Part shown: positions 1-8,895 of the stretch, piece after piece | Position numbering within the stretch: the first letter of the stretch is position 1 | Layout of the letters: every line of letters starts with the position of its first letter | DNA from: Thiodiazotropha sp040506275 | GTDB lineage: Bacteria; Pseudomonadota; Gammaproteobacteria; Chromatiales; Chromatiaceae | DNA: 64,000 bases | Assembly (NCBI GenBank): GCA_040506275.1 | Contig: JBEVXD010000005.1 | Location: forward strand, 124,001-188,000 | Direction of reading: 5' to 3' | Program-made: the position numbers and the translations under genes | The notes under the pieces: generated by a model | The model's database searches: none | The model's input: only the letters and a program-made list of their open reading frames with translations | Told to the model about the DNA's origin: nothing

Positions 1-758
1 CTGCGTTTCATTTCATTGCTCATTCATTCTCTCCAGACTGAGAAAGGTTAGTGATTGACGTTTGTTTTTTATGAAACTGAAATGGTTGGTCAATTTCATG
101 GTTTCGGTTTTTTGTGACAAATTTCGGTCTGGGTGGATTCCCGACCATGTTTAATCACAAGTTCCAGGGTTATGTGCATAATTGCTGTTGTATTTAATTA
201 TTTTTCCACCAAAGGTCTTATTGTCGTTGCTGAAATAGAGTCGGTTTGTCACCTGGGTCATACCATTTGGCATGGGATTCTTACCGATCATTCATGCTTG
301 TCAGTGGCATTAGAACAACTATTATCACAAAAAGTTGCGATAGCTATGCACCAAATCCTCCATTGTATATTTCATTCTGAGGATAATTTATGTCGACCTT
401 TTATTATTTAAACATGTTTGTCGACACACAATACCTTTACAGGTAGATCGTAAGAATACCGAAACAGTGGGCGATATCAAGTAAAAAAAATTGAAATATT
501 AGTGCTTTGTGATGTTAGGAGCATGACGAAGTTGGGTTTGTTCCGTTATAGGTTGGGGTTTACCTGAATCCTGGTTACTCAGTGCACTAGGCGCTGCATT
601 GGGTTGTTGTCCTCAGATGGCATACTATCGAGGGTGAGGTCTGTTAATAATCAAACAGTGAGCACTAATAAAGTGGCCTCTGAACAGGGTTGTGCTAGCC
701 AGAATGTGGGCATTAATAATAAGATATCGGTAAATGACCTGTTCAGCTGGTTCTGGAT
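1..758. other. Left-edge stretch without a convincing gene
   Basis: I see no confident gene here. A GTG-initiated frame at 133-411 (92 codons) lacks a recognisable domain, ribosome binding site or membrane pattern and is probably chance. A 27-codon ATG frame at 70-153 is also unsupported. Around 540-645 one frame reads as a short hydrophobic peptide without a start codon, which could be a decayed gene remnant. The protease gene on the minus strand ends at 759. Confidence 0.5.
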
Positions 759-2237
759 TTAACGCCGATCCTCTTTTTGTTGTTCTTTCACTAGGTTGCG
801 CAATCTCTGCAGACGGGATTCTATCTTGGATGTCTCATAGAAGTCCGGTGGGTCCACCTCTTTTAAGGCTATTTCCAGCTGTTGGATCGCTGGTTGGAAT
901 TCACCTGAGGCGACATAAGCCTCCGCCAGCATACGATGAGACTCAGCTTTGCGCCCATCCAACTGTTCAATTTTGCTCAGCAAGCGGTAGAGTTTGGGAT
1001 CATCCTCATGCAATGAAAGGATCTGCTGGGTTACCTGCCGCGCCTTGGCAAAGTCACTGTTTTCAGTCAGTTCCTCAATATAGGCAATTGAAATGGGGTA
1101 GTTTTCAGGCATCAGGCTGTAATACGTATCCAGAATCTTCAAGGCTTTCCCAGGCTTTTTCAGTTCCTTCGTAAATTTGGCTGAAGCGAGTACATATTCA
1201 GCTTGCTCAGGCCGTTTTTTCAGCAATTTTTCGATCACCTGGTCCGCTTTCTGGTACTGATGATTGGCCGATAAGGCCAGTGCGTAACCGTATTCATGGG
1301 CCTCTTGATTCAAGTGCCGTCCTTCGTGCAGGCCGGTGGCGAAATGTTTTACTGCCTCAGTTGGCTCTTTGAAAGATCTGACCCGCAAAGCTTCTCTGGT
1401 CAAGAAGTAGCTCAGCTCACCAGGGTATTGTTTGTAAGGATAAGTCTCTGCACGCCCGAGGGCGTCGGCTATACGATTAGTGGTGACTGGGTGGGTTCGG
1501 AGGATTTCGGGTATCCCTGACTCATACAGACGACTTGCATGGGTCAGTCGTTCGAAGAACACCGGCATGGCTCTGGGATCATAATTGGATTTGGCGAGAA
1601 TCCTGATACCGACTGTGTCGGCCTCTTCCTCGTTGCTTCTGGTGAAATTGATCTGCTCCTGTATCGCATTTGCTTGAACTCCAGTCGCCATGGCTATTCC
1701 AGCATCTGGAGAGCCGACAGCACCCACCAGTATGGCAGCAAGCAACAGCGCAGCGGTTTTTCCACTCATTTGATTCGCTGCATCAAATGCCCGTAACAGG
1801 TGCTTTTGAGTGACATGCGCAATCTCATGAGCTATGACAGATGCAAGTTCACTTTCACTCTGTGTGGCAAGAATAAGGCCGCTATAGATGCCTATATGGC
1901 CACCTGGCCCAGCAAAGGCATTGATTTCAGGTTGTTCAATAACAAAAAAGTCGAAATCCTGACCGATAGCTTCGCTCTCTTTGAGCAGTTTCTGTCCTAG
2001 TGATTGGATATATTCTGACACCAGCGGGTCATCCATAACCGGAGTCGACTTTCTTACACTCAACATGAACTCTCTGCCAAGCCTGATCTCATCCGCGGGG
2101 GTCAGATATTGATCCGATGGAGAACCCAGTTCAGGCAGTTTTATTGCCTCTTCTTCATCAGTGTAGGCGTTGGCTAAAGGGATAAGCATTACCAACAAGA
2201 GAATTACAGTTGGGATATTTGGCCGTATATTGATCAT
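759..2237 (-). CDS. BepA-like M48 metalloprotease with TPR repeats
   Basis: Predicted periplasmic zinc metalloprotease of the M48 family, 492 aa from the start chosen here. Near residues 130-140 is the HExxH zinc motif (HEIAH), preceded by a glycine-rich GGHIGIYSGL segment typical of the family. The second half is helical with repeat-like spacing, matching the C-terminal TPR domain of BepA/YfgC, which degrades or assists misassembled outer-membrane proteins such as LptD. The frame opens further upstream at 2363, but the ATG at 2237 gives a typical signal peptide (about 22 residues ending ANA) and has an AAAGG just upstream, so I prefer it. The gene stands alone on the minus strand. The family is clear; the exact BepA role is inferred from architecture. 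Confidence 0.85.
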   Translation of the reverse strand: MINIRPNIPTVILLLVMLIPLANAYTDEEEAIKLPELGSPSDQYLTPADEIRLGREFMLSVRKSTPVMDDPLVSEYIQSLGQKLLKESEAIGQDFDFFVIEQPEINAFAGPGGHIGIYSGLILATQSESELASVIAHEIAHVTQKHLLRAFDAANQMSGKTAALLLAAILVGAVGSPDAGIAMATGVQANAIQEQINFTRSNEEEADTVGIRILAKSNYDPRAMPVFFERLTHASRLYESGIPEILRTHPVTTNRIADALGRAETYPYKQYPGELSYFLTREALRVRSFKEPTEAVKHFATGLHEGRHLNQEAHEYGYALALSANHQYQKADQVIEKLLKKRPEQAEYVLASAKFTKELKKPGKALKILDTYYSLMPENYPISIAYIEELTENSDFAKARQVTQQILSLHEDDPKLYRLLSKIEQLDGRKAESHRMLAEAYVASGEFQPAIQQLEIALKEVDPPDFYETSKIESRLQRLRNLVKEQQKEDRR

Positions 2238-2632
2238 GCCTTTAACTGATCCCAAAGAGTGAAGAATAGTTCCTGCCCATGACCTGTTCAGAGGTTCCTT
2301 AAGTAAAGTCAGACAATCCAAAGCAAGACTGTGGATTGATGATGAAGTCGATGTGCCATCCATATTAGCGCTATATCAGACCTGGCGATAGTAGACAGAA
2401 GTTTGCCATGAATATTGAAGCAGAGAATCCATCTGATTAATTGGTGAATTTGCATTGATAAGATGGATTGTTAGGTTTTACCGAAAACTCAATAATTGTT
2501 TGAGAATTAGGAGTTTGGCCTTACCGGTCTTTTGCTTTAATCTACCGCCTCACGACCAACCGACCAGGTGGGGGGAAGTATAGATTTACCCTTTCTCTGG
2601 TTAAAGAACTGGATGATAATTAACGGAGTTCC

Positions 2633-3202
2633 ATGATGAAGAAGAGCGTAGTTTTGTTTCTGACTTCTGTATTGATGAGCGGAGGATTGCAGGCCGATGA
2701 GGCCATGCAGGCCAACATCGATGAAGGCAAAGGTGTGATAAAGGCCTATTTTGGTGATCTCAAAGGAGAGCTGGTAAAGGGTATGAAAGAGAAGGGGCCT
2801 GTGCCGACAATCTCAACCTGTAATACTGTTGCGCCCCAATTGTCTGTTGCTCATTCACAAATGAGTGGTTGGAGCGTTAACCGAACCAGCCTTAAAATAC
2901 GTAATCCCGATAATCGCGCAGATGCATGGGAAACCGCCGTGCTGAAAGAGTTTGAAGCGCGTAAAACTGCTGGGGAAGACCCAATGAAACTACTGAAGGC
3001 TGAAGTAGTTGAAGATCAAGGCCGCAAGGTATTTCGTATGATGAAGGCGATTCCCACTGCTGAGGTTTGTACAAAATGCCATGGTGGTGAATTAGCGGAG
3101 CCAGTCAGTGCAAAACTGAAGGAACTCTATCCTGCTGATGAAGCCGTTGGTTACAAGCCCGGCGACCTTCGTGGTGCTTTCACCTTGAAGAAGCCACTTT
3201 AA
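2633..3202 (+). CDS. Secreted Tll0287-like (DUF3365) haem protein
   Basis: A 189-aa protein with an N-terminal signal peptide (about 21 residues, ending LQA) and one c-type haem motif, CTKCH, near residue 146. The middle (NTVAPQLS, GWSVNRTSLKIRNPDNRAD) is the conserved segment of the DUF3365/Tll0287-like family, a PAS-like fold that binds haem c in the periplasm and occurs alone or as a sensor domain. Two ATG codons in tandem (2633, 2636) follow a GGAG site; either could start. It is monocistronic, closed by a strong hairpin. As a free-standing protein it may be a redox or gas-responsive haem protein or an electron carrier; the sequence does not decide. Confidence 0.8.
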   Translation: MMKKSVVLFLTSVLMSGGLQADEAMQANIDEGKGVIKAYFGDLKGELVKGMKEKGPVPTISTCNTVAPQLSVAHSQMSGWSVNRTSLKIRNPDNRADAWETAVLKEFEARKTAGEDPMKLLKAEVVEDQGRKVFRMMKAIPTAEVCTKCHGGELAEPVSAKLKELYPADEAVGYKPGDLRGAFTLKKPL

Positions 3203-3211
3203 TCAGCACTA

Positions 3212-3236
3212 CAGGGCGCAGTTCACCTGCGCCCTG
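3212..3236 (+). terminator. Hairpin terminator after the haem protein gene
   Basis: A perfect 10-bp stem (CAGGGCGCAG / CTGCGCCCTG) with a 5-nt loop begins 10 bases after the stop codon. No immediate T-run follows; a short TTTTTT lies about 25 bases on. It is likely a terminator or transcript-end stabiliser. Confidence 0.6.
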
Positions 3237-3317
3237 GCTGCAGTGTTTATCATCAGTTACTTTTTTAACTTCAACTAATAGGGTATTGAAATAGAGCCAC
3301 GAGATGAGAGGCTTGCT

Positions 3318-4550
3318 TTAGTTCAGCTGGATACGCTGTCCCCAAGGCGTCTTCTGTTTACCTTTTACCAGCCAGATAACAGGATATTCTGGTGCATGAT
3401 CTGGAAATGCACCCTCTGCATCGGTGAAATAGACCAATAGATCAGGGCTCAATGTCTGTTTACCCACCCATTCGAAGACAGGTTTGAAACTGGTCCCTCC
3501 GCCTCCTGTTATCTTCTCTGGAAGTTGGAACTCATCCCAGGATTCATAGATCCATGGGGCTTCCTCGGCAATCGCCGAATCGCATGCGATCAGGGTGACT
3601 CTGGCACGCATCTGTCCTTTCAATGCGTTGATCTCGGCAAGAAACTCCCCCATCTCCTCATCCTGTATCGATCCACTGGTGTCGAGAGCCACCACCAGTT
3701 CCAGCTGATTGCTGCGTAGACTCGGGAGTATAAACTCACCTTCCCGACGCGAGGGTCTCATATAGCTGAAGTCATCCCTTGCCAATGCAGTCATATAACG
3801 GGCCAGTAGTAATCTCCAGGGCAGTTGAGGCTGCAGAAGATGGTCCACCATTCGAGCCATGGCGCCATCCAGCTTGCCGACCTGCATGGCCTGCTGGGCT
3901 GCACCCGCCATACGTTGCTGCCACTGGATGGAGAGGGTTTCTGCTTCATCCGGTGTGAGGGGGGGTGGCTGGGAAGAGGCATTGCCTGATCCGCTTTCAG
4001 GATTGTTGTGCTCGTCTCCCTCCTGATCCGTGTCGTTATCCTGGTTGCTGTTGGCCATATCCTTTTCTGTGGTGCCACTGCCGGATCCCTTGGTGTTGTC
4101 CTGATCGTAGACATGATTATCCAGGGGTTCATCGTCGTTCTTTTCATCCAGACAGGGATATATCTCCTCAGCAGTCATCCCAGTGAATTGAGGCATCATC
4201 AATGAGCCAGGTGGGGGTTTCAGGCCATCACCAGTAAGCAGAGGATTGATTGCGTAGTCACAGGCCATATCCCAGTGCAGTTTGGTGCGATGCTGACGTC
4301 TTGAAAAATGGGAGAGGGCGCAGTGAAGTGCCTCATGGGCCAGCATGAATTGGGTTTCGTCGAGACTCAGTTGGTCGATGTATTGAGGATTGTAGTAGAA
4401 GGTTCTTGCATCGGTAGCGGTGGTTGGGCACCAGTCAGAATTGGCCTCCTTCATAGGCAGCCGCATCACCAATGCACCCAGAAAGGGTTTGTCGAGAATC
4501 AGTTTGGTGCGTGCCGCAGCCAGTTTGGTCTCAATCTCTTCTTGATCCAT
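3318..4550 (-). CDS. VWA-like metallopeptidase-type protein (DUF2201)
   Basis: A 410-aa cytosolic protein with two parts. The N-terminal part carries HEALH (an HExxH zinc-binding pattern, near residue 92) in the context of the DUF2201 N-terminal putative metallopeptidase domain. A highly acidic, low-complexity linker (about residues 135-200, rich in D, E, N, S) follows, and the C-terminal part is a VWA-like domain with a DTSGS MIDAS motif (near residue 290) and a TDAEG motif. It is the last gene of a three-gene minus-strand unit behind a MoxR ATPase, 61 bases away. MoxR/VWA pairs act together as chaperone or metal-insertion machines; the substrate here is unknown. The family call is firm; protease activity is unproven. 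Confidence 0.8.
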   Translation of the reverse strand: MDQEEIETKLAAARTKLILDKPFLGALVMRLPMKEANSDWCPTTATDARTFYYNPQYIDQLSLDETQFMLAHEALHCALSHFSRRQHRTKLHWDMACDYAINPLLTGDGLKPPPGSLMMPQFTGMTAEEIYPCLDEKNDDEPLDNHVYDQDNTKGSGSGTTEKDMANSNQDNDTDQEGDEHNNPESGSGNASSQPPPLTPDEAETLSIQWQQRMAGAAQQAMQVGKLDGAMARMVDHLLQPQLPWRLLLARYMTALARDDFSYMRPSRREGEFILPSLRSNQLELVVALDTSGSIQDEEMGEFLAEINALKGQMRARVTLIACDSAIAEEAPWIYESWDEFQLPEKITGGGGTSFKPVFEWVGKQTLSPDLLVYFTDAEGAFPDHAPEYPVIWLVKGKQKTPWGQRIQLN

Positions 4551-4611
4551 TAGTTTAGAGATCCCTGAAGCTGAGGAATTCTGGGCAAGTTAACCATTGC
4601 TACTTTCTATC

Positions 4612-5655
4612 TCACTCATACAGCATGACATCTGAGACTGCCTGGGCCCAATCATTAAACTGGGGAACGCTAAAGAGTGCTTCACCCACTGCCCGATGCA
4701 TGTCAGACACCAACATCACCCCCATCTCACGCTGAGGAAAGCGACCGGCATACTCAAGAATTCGACCATGTACCTCTTGGCCATTGCCCGACTCATGGGC
4801 ACGGATTGCACGACCTACCAGTGCGGAAGCGACTGCGTATTGCAGATCAATTTCTGAGGGTGTCGGTACCTCCTCACCACGCAGAATTGCATCCAGGTCT
4901 GGCATCTTATCCAGGCTGTTTACGAATGCATTCAATTCGATACCTGCCGCGGGTCCAACACAGGCTTGTAGCGCACCCTGGAGTAGTTGTGGGTGAGAAA
5001 GAAACTTCTGTAGCGCCCGGTGGGCAAACTCCCAGGAGCGAGGTGAAGGAAATGCGACTGGGTTGTGGGCGGGATCAAAGTCAAATAGCAGTTCTGGCCG
5101 AAAACGGAGAAAAGCGATAATCCGTTCGTCAATATGGTTGCGATAGGCCCAGGCAACCCAGTCATCAAGATTGGTCTCTACCTCAAAATGGGAAAATCGA
5201 TTCGCCAGTGGTGCCGGCATGCTGTAGGTGACACCTCGATCACCTTGCCGATTGCCGGCAGCGAAGATGGCCCATCCGCCAGGCACCTGATATTCACCCA
5301 GGCGGCGGTCGAGAATCAGCTGATAAGCCGCTGCAGAGACTGTAGGGGGGGCAGAAGTGATTTCATCCAGGAACAGGATACCTTGGGCACCATGGCGGGT
5401 TTCATCCGGTAATATCGAGGGAATGGCCCATTCAACTCTGTCGTTACTACGAAATGGGATACCTCTTAAGTCACTGGGCTCCATTTGGGATAAACGGATG
5501 TCAATCACTGGTGCCTGATGACTTTCGGCAACTTCACGCACCATATCGGACTTGCCGACTCCTGGCGGCCCCCAAAGCATGACTGGGGTATGGTGACCTG
5601 CGCGAGTACTGATGAACTCTTGCTCAAGAATAGTAAGCAGTTGGGCTGGACGCAT
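4612..5655 (-). CDS. MoxR-type AAA+ ATPase
   Basis: A 347-aa AAA+ ATPase. It has Walker A GPPGVGKS near residue 30, Walker B LFLDEI near residue 95, a sensor-1 style AAGN at about 132, and an arginine-rich SMPAPLANRFSH segment. These fit the MoxR/CoxD branch, which pairs with VWA proteins to remodel or activate target enzymes. It lies 9 bases after the unknown protein gene and 61 bases before the VWA protein gene, so the three should be cotranscribed. It is a different MoxR/VWA pair from CbbQ/CbbO at 49.7-53.1 kb. Target enzyme unknown. Confidence 0.85.
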   Translation of the reverse strand: MRPAQLLTILEQEFISTRAGHHTPVMLWGPPGVGKSDMVREVAESHQAPVIDIRLSQMEPSDLRGIPFRSNDRVEWAIPSILPDETRHGAQGILFLDEITSAPPTVSAAAYQLILDRRLGEYQVPGGWAIFAAGNRQGDRGVTYSMPAPLANRFSHFEVETNLDDWVAWAYRNHIDERIIAFLRFRPELLFDFDPAHNPVAFPSPRSWEFAHRALQKFLSHPQLLQGALQACVGPAAGIELNAFVNSLDKMPDLDAILRGEEVPTPSEIDLQYAVASALVGRAIRAHESGNGQEVHGRILEYAGRFPQREMGVMLVSDMHRAVGEALFSVPQFNDWAQAVSDVMLYE

Positions 5656-5664
5656 GTTGTATTC

Positions 5665-6219
5665 CTAATCAAACAGATTTCTGATCGCGCGGGAGAGTTG
5701 TTTGAAGACCTCTGGCCCATCCACATCCATCACCTGATCGATCACCCAGCGATTGTCATGTTCATCATCTCCCATCACTTGCTGAATCTGGAAACCAAGG
5801 TGGCGAAAAAATGGATAACTGGGACCCTCTTCACTGAAGTTGAACTCTGCATATTCTGCGGAGCGTTCATTGAACAGGGAGATAAAGTGGTTGGCATGGT
5901 CGTCGTTGCCAAGCAGCTCCAGTGCATTGTCCCGATAGTGATCAGCCAGTTTCATTACCAGTGCGGTAATTATGGCGACCCGGTTTTCATCATCCATTCG
6001 ATGTATCAATCGATCAGAGATCTGAACTTCATAGGCCAGATACTCGGCAATGACTGAAATTCGCTGTTTATCGTTGTGATAAACAAAGTTTTTACCATGA
6101 AGTGTTATCGCCTTGTCTAGTGCGATTCGCCAGGCAATGAATGCAATTGCACCACCGATTTCGTCGGGCGAACGAGAAGCATCCTCGTCGTGCCACTGAC
6201 TCTTGATTCTGATTGCCAA
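5665..6219 (-). CDS. Conserved-looking unknown protein, MoxR/VWA unit
   Basis: A 184-aa soluble, acidic, mostly helical protein I do not recognise. It has no signal peptide or membrane segment. It is the first gene of the MoxR-VWA unit, with 9 bases to the ATPase start, so it is likely its partner or substrate adaptor. Its tight spacing and good codon structure argue that it is real. Confidence 0.65.
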   Translation of the reverse strand: MAIRIKSQWHDEDASRSPDEIGGAIAFIAWRIALDKAITLHGKNFVYHNDKQRISVIAEYLAYEVQISDRLIHRMDDENRVAIITALVMKLADHYRDNALELLGNDDHANHFISLFNERSAEYAEFNFSEEGPSYPFFRHLGFQIQQVMGDDEHDNRWVIDQVMDVDGPEVFKQLSRAIRNLFD

Positions 6220-6285
6220 TGTCAGTTTCTCCTATACATATAGATAACCCAGCCTATACAGGTGGGGGCAGTCAAGTCGCGAGTC

Positions 6286-6338
6286 TTAGGGCCTGTTAAC
6301 ACTAATCGAATCGACCCTGTTGCCCCTGAAAAAGCGCC
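6286..6338 (+). repeat. Partial copy of the GGGCCTGTTAACAC repeat
   Basis: This stretch matches 63197-63250 at most positions: both begin TTAGGGCCTGTTAACACTAA and run into CCTGAAAAAGCGCC. Only the left end is present; the rest of the element seen at 63.2-63.45 kb is missing. It lies downstream of smr and upstream of the unknown protein gene, both minus strand. Confidence 0.75.
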
Positions 6339-6496
6339 ATCTAGTTTTGATAAAACTTGTACTGCTTAATAGCTGAATCTCAGGATTCAGGGGATAATAA
6401 CCAAGTATTTTACTCAGGTTATGTGGAATTTCAATGCCCGGATCTGAATCAACCTTGCTGGCAGACAGCCCTTGAGCATGATGAGATTGTTCCTGA

Positions 6497-7048
6497 TTAG
6501 TCGTTTTGTGAACTTTTATCTGGATTCCGAAGTAAAACATATGCTGCACCAGTCCCGCCATCCCGCCGTGTGGCAGAGGTGAACGCCAGTACATCATCTC
6601 TCTGGCGTAGCCAGATATTGAGTTTGTGTTTAAGCACAGGTTGACGTCCTTCAGATCCGTATCCTTTCCCATGGATTATTCTCACACAGCGTATGCGCAT
6701 CTGCTGACATTTTTTCAGGAAATCTTCCAGGTCAACTCTGGCATAGCGTACCGTCAGTCCATGTAGGTCCAGTTCAGCGCCGATCTCCAGATAACCACGA
6801 CGCAGATCATGCATTAGACGGTTTTGCACCCCAGGTTTGGAGAAATAGAGTTCATCACCGGTCTCAATCTCATGGTCAGAGTAGTGATCCTGTAGTAGTT
6901 CATCCTCATCCCCCACCGGCAGATTCAATGGCCTGGGTGGTAATCGACGCCGATATGGGGCGATACGGGATTCTTTTAGCGGAGTTGCATCGCCTAACTC
7001 TTCAACAAAGAGGGCTTTGTCATCCGATTTGTCACTCTGTTTGGTCAT
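6497..7048 (-). CDS. Smr-domain protein
   Basis: A 183-aa protein with a C-terminal Smr domain: LDLHGL near residue 97, HGKG near residue 132 and GGTGA near residue 170 are the diagnostic motifs. Smr domains act on nucleic acids (nicking endonuclease or RNA cleavage) in MutS2 and in stand-alone SmrA/SmrB proteins; SmrB cleaves mRNA at collided ribosomes. The N-terminal about 90 residues are charged and probably disordered. The frame also offers a TTG at 7063, but I prefer the ATG at 7048. A palindromic element begins only about 24 bases upstream, so the promoter must lie in or be shaped by that element. Confidence 0.85.
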   Translation of the reverse strand: MTKQSDKSDDKALFVEELGDATPLKESRIAPYRRRLPPRPLNLPVGDEDELLQDHYSDHEIETGDELYFSKPGVQNRLMHDLRRGYLEIGAELDLHGLTVRYARVDLEDFLKKCQQMRIRCVRIIHGKGYGSEGRQPVLKHKLNIWLRQRDDVLAFTSATRRDGGTGAAYVLLRNPDKSSQND

Positions 7049-7071
7049 ATTGCTGTTACTCAACTGGTACT

Positions 7072-7388
7072 CTAGTGAGGTGCTTCATACTAAGTTAACG
7101 ATTATAGAGGCCCGCTCAGGTCAGGAGTGCCCGAAGGAAATGTCCTTGGGGTGCAAGGCGCAGTGCGCAGGCAGTGGCGCGCCCTTGTCAAGCATTGCAA
7201 CGCAGGATCCTGGCCTCTCTTTTAAAAATCATATTGTTAGGGGTTTCAAGCCTGCCCTTGCTCGGTGTTGCGGCTCTTGACAAGGGTACAACCATTGCCT
7301 GCGAGCCGCGCCTTGATCAAGGGCAGGCTTGAAATCCTGAAGACGACATACTTAGTCGCCGGGTTAATAGTATGAAACACCACACTAT
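7072..7388. repeat. MITE-like palindromic element with terminal inverted repeats
   Basis: A roughly 317-bp non-coding element. Its ends are inverted repeats of about 27 bp (left 7072-7099, right 7362-7388) sharing GGTGyTTCATACTA and TTAA. Inside are further long complementary segments, for example GGCAGTGG...GCCCTTGTCAAG against CTTGACAAGGG...CCATTGCC, and TTTCAAGCCTGCCCTTG against CAAGGGCAGGCTTGAAA. The left and right end sequences recur at 38.1-38.6 kb. It carries no credible gene. It separates the divergent smr and surE genes. Confidence 0.7.
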
Positions 7389-7489
7389 GGCATGTTAGGA
7401 GCAGTTGAGAGGAATCTCAATCCTCGTCTCCCTGAAGGTTGTATTTGGAGGGTGAGCCGGACGACTATTTCCAGTATATTGTGCCCCCT

Positions 7490-8233
7490 ATGAACATCCT
7501 TCTGAGTAACGACGATGGCTACCAGGCACCCGGGTTGGTGATGCTGGCCAAACAGCTATCCGAAGTTGGGGAGATTGTGGTTGTTGCGCCTGATCAGGAC
7601 CGCAGCGGCGCGAGTAACTCTCTGACCTTGGTAAATCCACTTCGTGCACAGACCATGGAGAATGGTTTTATCCGTGTGGACGGGACGCCTACCGATTGTG
7701 TCCATTTGGCAATTACCGGCCTGCTTGATTACGAACCGGATCTGGTTGTCTCTGGGATAAATGCTGGGCCCAACATGGGCGATGATGTGCTCTACTCAGG
7801 CACTGTTGCTGCTGCAACTGAGGGAAGATTTCTGGGGTTACCGGCGATAGCCATTTCAATGAATTCGCACAACCCCAGCCATTTTGAAACCGGTGCGCGG
7901 GTAGCTGAAACCCTGGTTAGAAGATTGCTTAGTGAGCCACTGAACGAGAATGTGATTTTGAATGTGAATGTGCCTGATATCCCCCACGCAGAGCTTCGGG
8001 GTATCGTCTCTACAAGGCTTGGGCACCGGCACAAAGCGGAGCCGGTTATAAAGAGTCAGGATCCCAGAGGTCGAACTATCTATTGGGTCGGGCCAGCCGG
8101 CGCTGAACAGGATGCAGGGCCCGGAACCGACTTTCACGCTGTACGCCATGATTACGTTTCAGTAACACCATTGCAGGTGGACCTCACCCGGCATAGTGTT
8201 CTGGAAAAGGTTGATAAGTGGCTCAATCAATGA
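7490..8233 (+). CDS. surE: 5'/3'-nucleotidase SurE
   Basis: A 247-aa survival protein SurE, a divalent-metal phosphatase that removes phosphate from nucleoside monophosphates. The N-terminus MNILLSNDDG with the metal-binding DD pair, then DRSGASNS and SGINAGPNMGDDVLYSGT, are the family signatures. A TTG-initiated frame starts at 7439, but the ATG at 7490 matches the conserved SurE N-terminus. No strong ribosome site is seen at either start. It begins the classic surE-pcm-nlpD-rpoS order and overlaps pcm by four bases (ATGA). Confidence 0.93.
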   Translation: MNILLSNDDGYQAPGLVMLAKQLSEVGEIVVVAPDQDRSGASNSLTLVNPLRAQTMENGFIRVDGTPTDCVHLAITGLLDYEPDLVVSGINAGPNMGDDVLYSGTVAAATEGRFLGLPAIAISMNSHNPSHFETGARVAETLVRRLLSEPLNENVILNVNVPDIPHAELRGIVSTRLGHRHKAEPVIKSQDPRGRTIYWVGPAGAEQDAGPGTDFHAVRHDYVSVTPLQVDLTRHSVLEKVDKWLNQ

Positions 8234-8895
8234 ATATACGTCGAGAGCACCAGGGAATCGGCATGACTTCCCAACGGACTCGGGAGCGACTGGTGCAGCG
8301 ATTGCGCAGCAAGGGGATTCATAATTCCGCTGTTTTAGAGGCACTGCGCAATACACCGCGACATATCTTTGTGGATGAAGCGCTGGCCAGTCGGGCTTAT
8401 GAAGAGACGGCGCTGCCTATCGGTCATGGTCAGACCATCTCCCAGCCCTATACTGTTGCCCGGATGACTGAAGCCTTATTGCAGGGTGGGCCTCTTGAAA
8501 CGGTGTTGGAGATCGGCACGGGATCCGGTTATCAATGCGCCATCCTGGCTCAACTTGTACGACGTGTTCATAGTGTTGAAAGGATTTCAGCGTTACTCGA
8601 GCAGGCCCGTATCAGGTTTAGGGAACTTGGAATAAGGAATATCCGTCTCAAGCACAGTGATGGAGGAATTGGCCTTCCTGAATACTCCCCATATGATGGG
8701 ATAATCGTAACGGCTGCAGCTGAGGTTCTGCCTCAAAGTCTGCTTGATCAGTTGGCTGTTGGGGGACGGTTGGTAATTCCGGTCAAAAGCAACCATGGAC
8801 AAACAATGATAAGGATAACCCGTACAAAGGATGGTTTTCAGAAGCAAGAGTTGGAATCAGCAAATTTTGTACCTCTGGTAGGAGGTATGATCTAG
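8230..8895 (+). CDS. pcm: Protein-L-isoaspartate O-methyltransferase
   Basis: A 221-aa SAM-dependent methyltransferase that repairs isoaspartyl residues in aged proteins. The SAM-binding motif LEIGTGSGYQ is near residue 95, and the substrate-side signature GHGQTISQPY is near residue 70. I chose the ATG at 8230, which overlaps the surE stop as ATGA; the in-frame GTG at 8218 and ATG at 8263 are alternatives. The next gene starts within its stop codon, so the unit is translationally coupled. Confidence 0.92.
   Translation: MNIRREHQGIGMTSQRTRERLVQRLRSKGIHNSAVLEALRNTPRHIFVDEALASRAYEETALPIGHGQTISQPYTVARMTEALLQGGPLETVLEIGTGSGYQCAILAQLVRRVHSVERISALLEQARIRFRELGIRNIRLKHSDGGIGLPEYSPYDGIIVTAAAEVLPQSLLDQLAVGGRLVIPVKSNHGQTMIRITRTKDGFQKQELESANFVPLVGGMI

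Noticed and set aside
133..411. 92-codon GTG frame near the left edge
   Set aside because: No ribosome site, domain or regular codon pattern; not supported as a gene.
6286..6672. 128-codon minus-strand frame
   Set aside because: Overlaps the 3' end of smr in another frame and reads through a dispersed repeat.
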